DNA from: Deinococcus malanensis
GTDB lineage: Bacteria; Deinococcota; Deinococci; Deinococcales; Deinococcaceae
Length of the DNA stretch: 64,000 bases
Assembly (NCBI RefSeq): GCF_014647655.1
Contig: NZ_BMPP01000014.1
Coordinates: 1-64,000, forward strand
Direction of reading: 5' to 3'
In this document: positions 61,265 to 64,000 of the stretch, one piece after another
Position numbering within the stretch: the stretch's first letter is position 1
How the letters are laid out: each line of letters opens with the position of its first letter
Position numbers and translations under genes: made by a program
Notes under the pieces: model-generated
Databases searched by the model: none
What the model was told of the DNA's origin: nothing
What the model saw: only the letters and a program-made list of their open reading frames with translations

Positions 61265-61954
61265 TTACGGCCGCCGGACAGCGAGTGGGAGCGCAAAGAA
61301 CGCGTCGAAGCGCTCGACCGATTGCCCGTTCACAGTGCGTCCAATCCGGAAATCCACCAGCACCTGCCCGGTCTTTTCGAGGCGCATGATGGACAGGTTC
61401 GCCACCCGGACGGTCGCCTGGTTCAGGTTGCCGTCTTCGAACAGCCAGCCGTGCCCGGCCCGGGGGCCGAGAGGGTCGTTGGACGTCACCTCGAACGTCT
61501 CGCCGGGCCTGGTCCAGCCGTAGGGGGTGCGGACCCGGTTCTGGCGCGGGTCGAGCACCAGTCCGCTAAGGCCTTCCAGACCCCGCCCTCCCTGGAACAG
61601 CAGCGTGCCGTCGGTTCGGCGGGTGATCGTCAGGGTGGCGCGGCCAAAAGCGGTATATGCGGGTTTCACGTCCAGGAAGCGCTGGTACTCCTCACGGGTC
61701 ACCCCGAAGCGCGGGTCGTACGGGAGGGGCTCACCGGGGGCCGCGTTCCGGACCTGCTCAAGGAACCAGTCACGGTGCGTCCGGGCGGCGTCCTGCATAC
61801 GCCGGCCAATGTCGAGGATGTCGGGTGGGTACGTGGGCGTCAGCAGGTCGACCGTGACCCGGCCGCTGGGCAGCAGGGTCTGGACCGGTGGCGGCGCCGC
61901 AGCGCTGACGGTGGACAGCAGCGTGGCCAGCAGGGGAGGCAGGACCCGGTTCAT
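61265..61954 (-). CDS. Secreted hypothetical protein
   Basis: 229 residues with a signal peptide (VLPPLLATLLSTVSAAAP) and AGGAG just before the ATG. The mature protein contains PPDILDIGRRMQDAARTHRD, then YDPRFGVTREEYQRFLDVKP and several beta strands (FGRATLTITRRTDGTLLFQG). The family is unknown. It is convergent with the pnkp gene. Confidence 0.65.
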   Translation of the reverse strand: MNRVLPPLLATLLSTVSAAAPPPVQTLLPSGRVTVDLLTPTYPPDILDIGRRMQDAARTHRDWFLEQVRNAAPGEPLPYDPRFGVTREEYQRFLDVKPAYTAFGRATLTITRRTDGTLLFQGGRGLEGLSGLVLDPRQNRVRTPYGWTRPGETFEVTSNDPLGPRAGHGWLFEDGNLNQATVRVANLSIMRLEKTGQVLVDFRIGRTVNGQSVERFDAFFALPLAVRRP

Positions 61955-62034
61955 GCTCCTATTGAATGGGCGGGCGGCGGGGGCATGGTCCTTCCATAAG
62001 AAATGGTGGAGACGAAGGGGTCAGATAGCGGGCT

Positions 62035-62997
62035 TCACAGGGGGATGCTGGTCCATGGTCTGATGGTGGAGCAGCTGGCGCGGAACGCTTCAATGATGCG
62101 CGTCACTTCACCGATCGTGGTGGTGTCACGCAACTGGTCCAGGTAGAGGTTCCGTGCAGCGACCCTTTCAGCCTTAAACGCCCAGTACAGGCCCATCAGG
62201 GGGTTGATGAACAGCTTGGAGGTTCGGGTGGCGGTCGTCGTGTGGTGATCCCCGAAGTGTCCTTCGACGGCGTCCAGGACAGAGGAGGACACGATGCTCG
62301 GGAAGTCTGGCATCCGTTCGTGCACGAAGGTGAGGGCCTCGCGGTACCGCTGGACTTCGGGCATGTCCGGGGTAAGGCTCCACGCGCCCAGGTACGCGCC
62401 CTGCCGGGTGAGGTCCGCCACGGCTTCCAGGTACTGGGCGTGCGCCACGCCGTGGAAGGTGTCCACTCCGAAGCCCAGGCAGACCAGCAGCTTCTGCTCC
62501 ACACCATCCAGCTCCTGCATCACGGCGAGACTGACCGCGTCTTCCTCCGGGGTGCCGAGACCGGCCTCATCACCCCGCATGAGGCTGTCCGTCCCGCCGT
62601 CCACCAGCAGCACCGTGTCTACCTCGAACAGCTCCACCAGCTGCTCGTAGGCTGAGCGCAGGGGACGCACGCCGGTGCGGGGAAAGGCGTAGATGGACTG
62701 CGGGTGACTTTGATTGGCAAGCCAGCGGGCGAGGTGCACCTCCGGGAAGTACCGGAGGTCGGAGCGGGTATCCGGACGGACTTCGTAAAGCGCGTCGCCC
62801 AGCTGCCGGGCCTGCGTGAGATCCAGGCTGGTGAAAGAGAAATTTGCCAGAATCACCTGCTTGCCCAGCCCGGTCAGGGCAAAGTACAGGGGCAGGCCGC
62901 AGAACAGGTCATAGCCGCCACCGGCGCCAGCAAGCAGGACCGTGCGCGCCTGATCAAACCGGCTGAAAATCGGCGGCAGTAAGGCGGACGGAGTCAT
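62035..62997 (-). CDS. DUF1152 family protein
   Basis: 320 residues. It has the DUF1152 start VLLAGAGGGYDLFCGLPLYF, then VILANFSFTSLDL, VDTVLLVDGGTDSLMRGDEA and LVCLGFGVDTFHGVAHAQYL. The repeated Gly-rich loops suggest nucleotide or sugar binding, but the biochemical role of this family is unknown to me. Purine-rich GGGAAGA lies before the ATG. Confidence 0.85.
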   Translation of the reverse strand: MTPSALLPPIFSRFDQARTVLLAGAGGGYDLFCGLPLYFALTGLGKQVILANFSFTSLDLTQARQLGDALYEVRPDTRSDLRYFPEVHLARWLANQSHPQSIYAFPRTGVRPLRSAYEQLVELFEVDTVLLVDGGTDSLMRGDEAGLGTPEEDAVSLAVMQELDGVEQKLLVCLGFGVDTFHGVAHAQYLEAVADLTRQGAYLGAWSLTPDMPEVQRYREALTFVHERMPDFPSIVSSSVLDAVEGHFGDHHTTTATRTSKLFINPLMGLYWAFKAERVAARNLYLDQLRDTTTIGEVTRIIEAFRASCSTIRPWTSIPL

Positions 62998-63135
62998 TCT
63001 TCCCGAGGTTACCCGAGTTCCCCGGGGCCGTCAGACGTCTTTGCCCGGGGAGGCCCCCTTGACCAGATGAACTTCACCAACAGGGTTCAGGCTTCCTGGA
63101 GGGGATGGTCCGGGTTCCTCCGTCCGCCTGCGCAG

Positions 63136-64000
63136 TCAATCTGCTGCTCTAAGCAGCGGTTCCCTGCGGCGGGGCACGCGTGCGAGCGCTTCCTCATGCG
63201 CGGAAAGCGACTCGCCCCAGAATTCGCGCACCGTCATGCCCTCCCGCAGCCTGCCGAACGACCGCAGGAACTCGGCCACCTCATGCATCCAGACCCGGCG
63301 GCCCACTGAGTAATACCAGCGCATGGCGTGCCGGTAGGCGGCGTCCCGGTGCGTGAGGCTACGCCACAGCATGCGGAGGCGCAGCTGCACGCCGAGTTCC
63401 ATCAGCTTGAACCACAGCAGCACACGCCACGGCGGCACATGCCGGCTGGCAAGAACCTGGTGCTTGTAGTCCCACTTCGTCACGTCCGTCTGAATGACGC
63501 GGCGGTGGGCCACGGTGTCGAAAAAGGGCGTCCAGCGGTGTGGTGTGATGTACAGCAGTTGAATCTGGTCCGGGTCGTAGAGCAGCAGTTGCTGAAAGGA
63601 GCGCCAGTAGTCCAGGTCGCGTTCTTCTTCGAAGCCCACCACATACGTGGCCATGGAGATCATGCCGTGTTCGCGCATCAGCCGGATCGCCTCGCGGTCA
63701 TCTTTGGTGGTCGCCCCCTTACGGATGCTCGCCAGGGTGCCCTGGTCGTAACTCTCGATGCCCAGGAGAAAGCGGATCACACCCGCTTTGCGGTAGAGGG
63801 GAAGCAGGTCTGCATCCCGGACAATATCGCCCGCCCGGGTGGAACCCACGAGCGTGACTGGCACGTCCTCGGCGATCAGGGCTTCCAGGAAAGCCTTCCA
63901 GGCTGCTCTGTTGCCGGTGGGAAGTTCGTCCGCGAAGTTGAACATCTGGACGCCGTGGTCCCGGTGGAGCCGGGCGATCTCTGCGGCGAAGAGCACGGGG
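63136..64000 (-). CDS. BchE-like B12-binding radical SAM protein (partial)
   Basis: The C-terminal 287 or so residues of a radical SAM enzyme; the start and the Cys cluster lie outside the window. The segment has MFNFADELPTGNRAAWKAFL, IRFLLGIESYDQGTLASIRK and TYVVGFEEERDLDYW, typical of the cobalamin-dependent oxidative cyclase BchE family, with basic helical C-terminal parts. The substrate is unknown; in Deinococcus such proteins are not known to make bacteriochlorophyll. Confidence 0.85.
   Translation of the reverse strand, partial: PVLFAAEIARLHRDHGVQMFNFADELPTGNRAAWKAFLEALIAEDVPVTLVGSTRAGDIVRDADLLPLYRKAGVIRFLLGIESYDQGTLASIRKGATTKDDREAIRLMREHGMISMATYVVGFEEERDLDYWRSFQQLLLYDPDQIQLLYITPHRWTPFFDTVAHRRVIQTDVTKWDYKHQVLASRHVPPWRVLLWFKLMELGVQLRLRMLWRSLTHRDAAYRHAMRWYYSVGRRVWMHEVAEFLRSFGRLREGMTVREFWGESLSAHEEALARVPRRREPLLRAAD

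Overview
The window looks like an accessory replicon (plasmid or megaplasmid) of a Deinococcus species. The supporting signs are high GC content, a RepA/iteron region beside parA-parB, a Deinococcus-type tyrosine recombinase remnant, and many genes whose start codon lies 6-7 nt behind a TANNNT -10 box, the leaderless arrangement common in Deinococcus. No rRNA, tRNA or core housekeeping genes were seen. The species is not identified; Deinococcus is an inference from gene content and promoter layout.

Layout. 1-7.2 kb: signal-transduction genes (a histidine kinase tail, CheB, a four-GAF histidine kinase) set among gene debris (cyanophycinase, ECF sigma factor, integrase, 5'-nucleotidase and copper-ATPase fragments). 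7.3-18 kb: envelope, redox and metal genes (His-rich membrane protein, DUF305 protein, C39-like peptidase, DoxX, YceI, TAT-exported sulfite oxidase-like enzyme, aldo/keto reductase, sugar-nucleotide epimerase), then a decayed metal-resistance locus (TlpA fragment, MerE-like gene, broken 2Fe-2S metallochaperone behind a MerR-type promoter). 18.4-32.2 kb: the replication and maintenance core. It holds RepA with 12 iterons, ParA/ParB with two 20-bp palindromes, and a second block with a PrimPol-type primase, a helicase, a TnpB/Cas12-like RuvC protein and nine GGGGAAA-N5-TTTCCCC palindromes. Two paralogous small proteins that resemble the N-terminal half of TnpB flank the core. 32.4-38 kb: a toxin-tip/immunity pair, small hypotheticals and two NAD(P)-binding enzymes. 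38.2-45.3 kb: two large NB-ARC/TPR/LuxR regulators around a rhodanese and a PadR module. 45.8-54 kb: mostly small or secreted hypotheticals, a metallo-beta-lactamase-fold hydrolase and a Gfo/Idh/MocA oxidoreductase. 54.8-61.2 kb: a five-gene translationally coupled RNA-repair operon (hen1, two nucleotidyltransferases, one unknown, pnkp). 61.2-64 kb: a secreted protein, a DUF1152 protein and a partial BchE-like radical SAM protein cut by the window end.

How the genes may work together. RepA plus iterons and ParAB plus palindromes form one conventional replicon. The helicase, palindrome array, TnpB-like protein, PrimPol and small TnpB-N-like protein lie in series on the minus strand and look like a second replication or maintenance module; this is the least conventional part of the window. 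The Hen1/Pnkp operon should heal, seal and 2'-O-methylate cut RNA, with two nucleotidyltransferases and an unknown protein as built-in partners.
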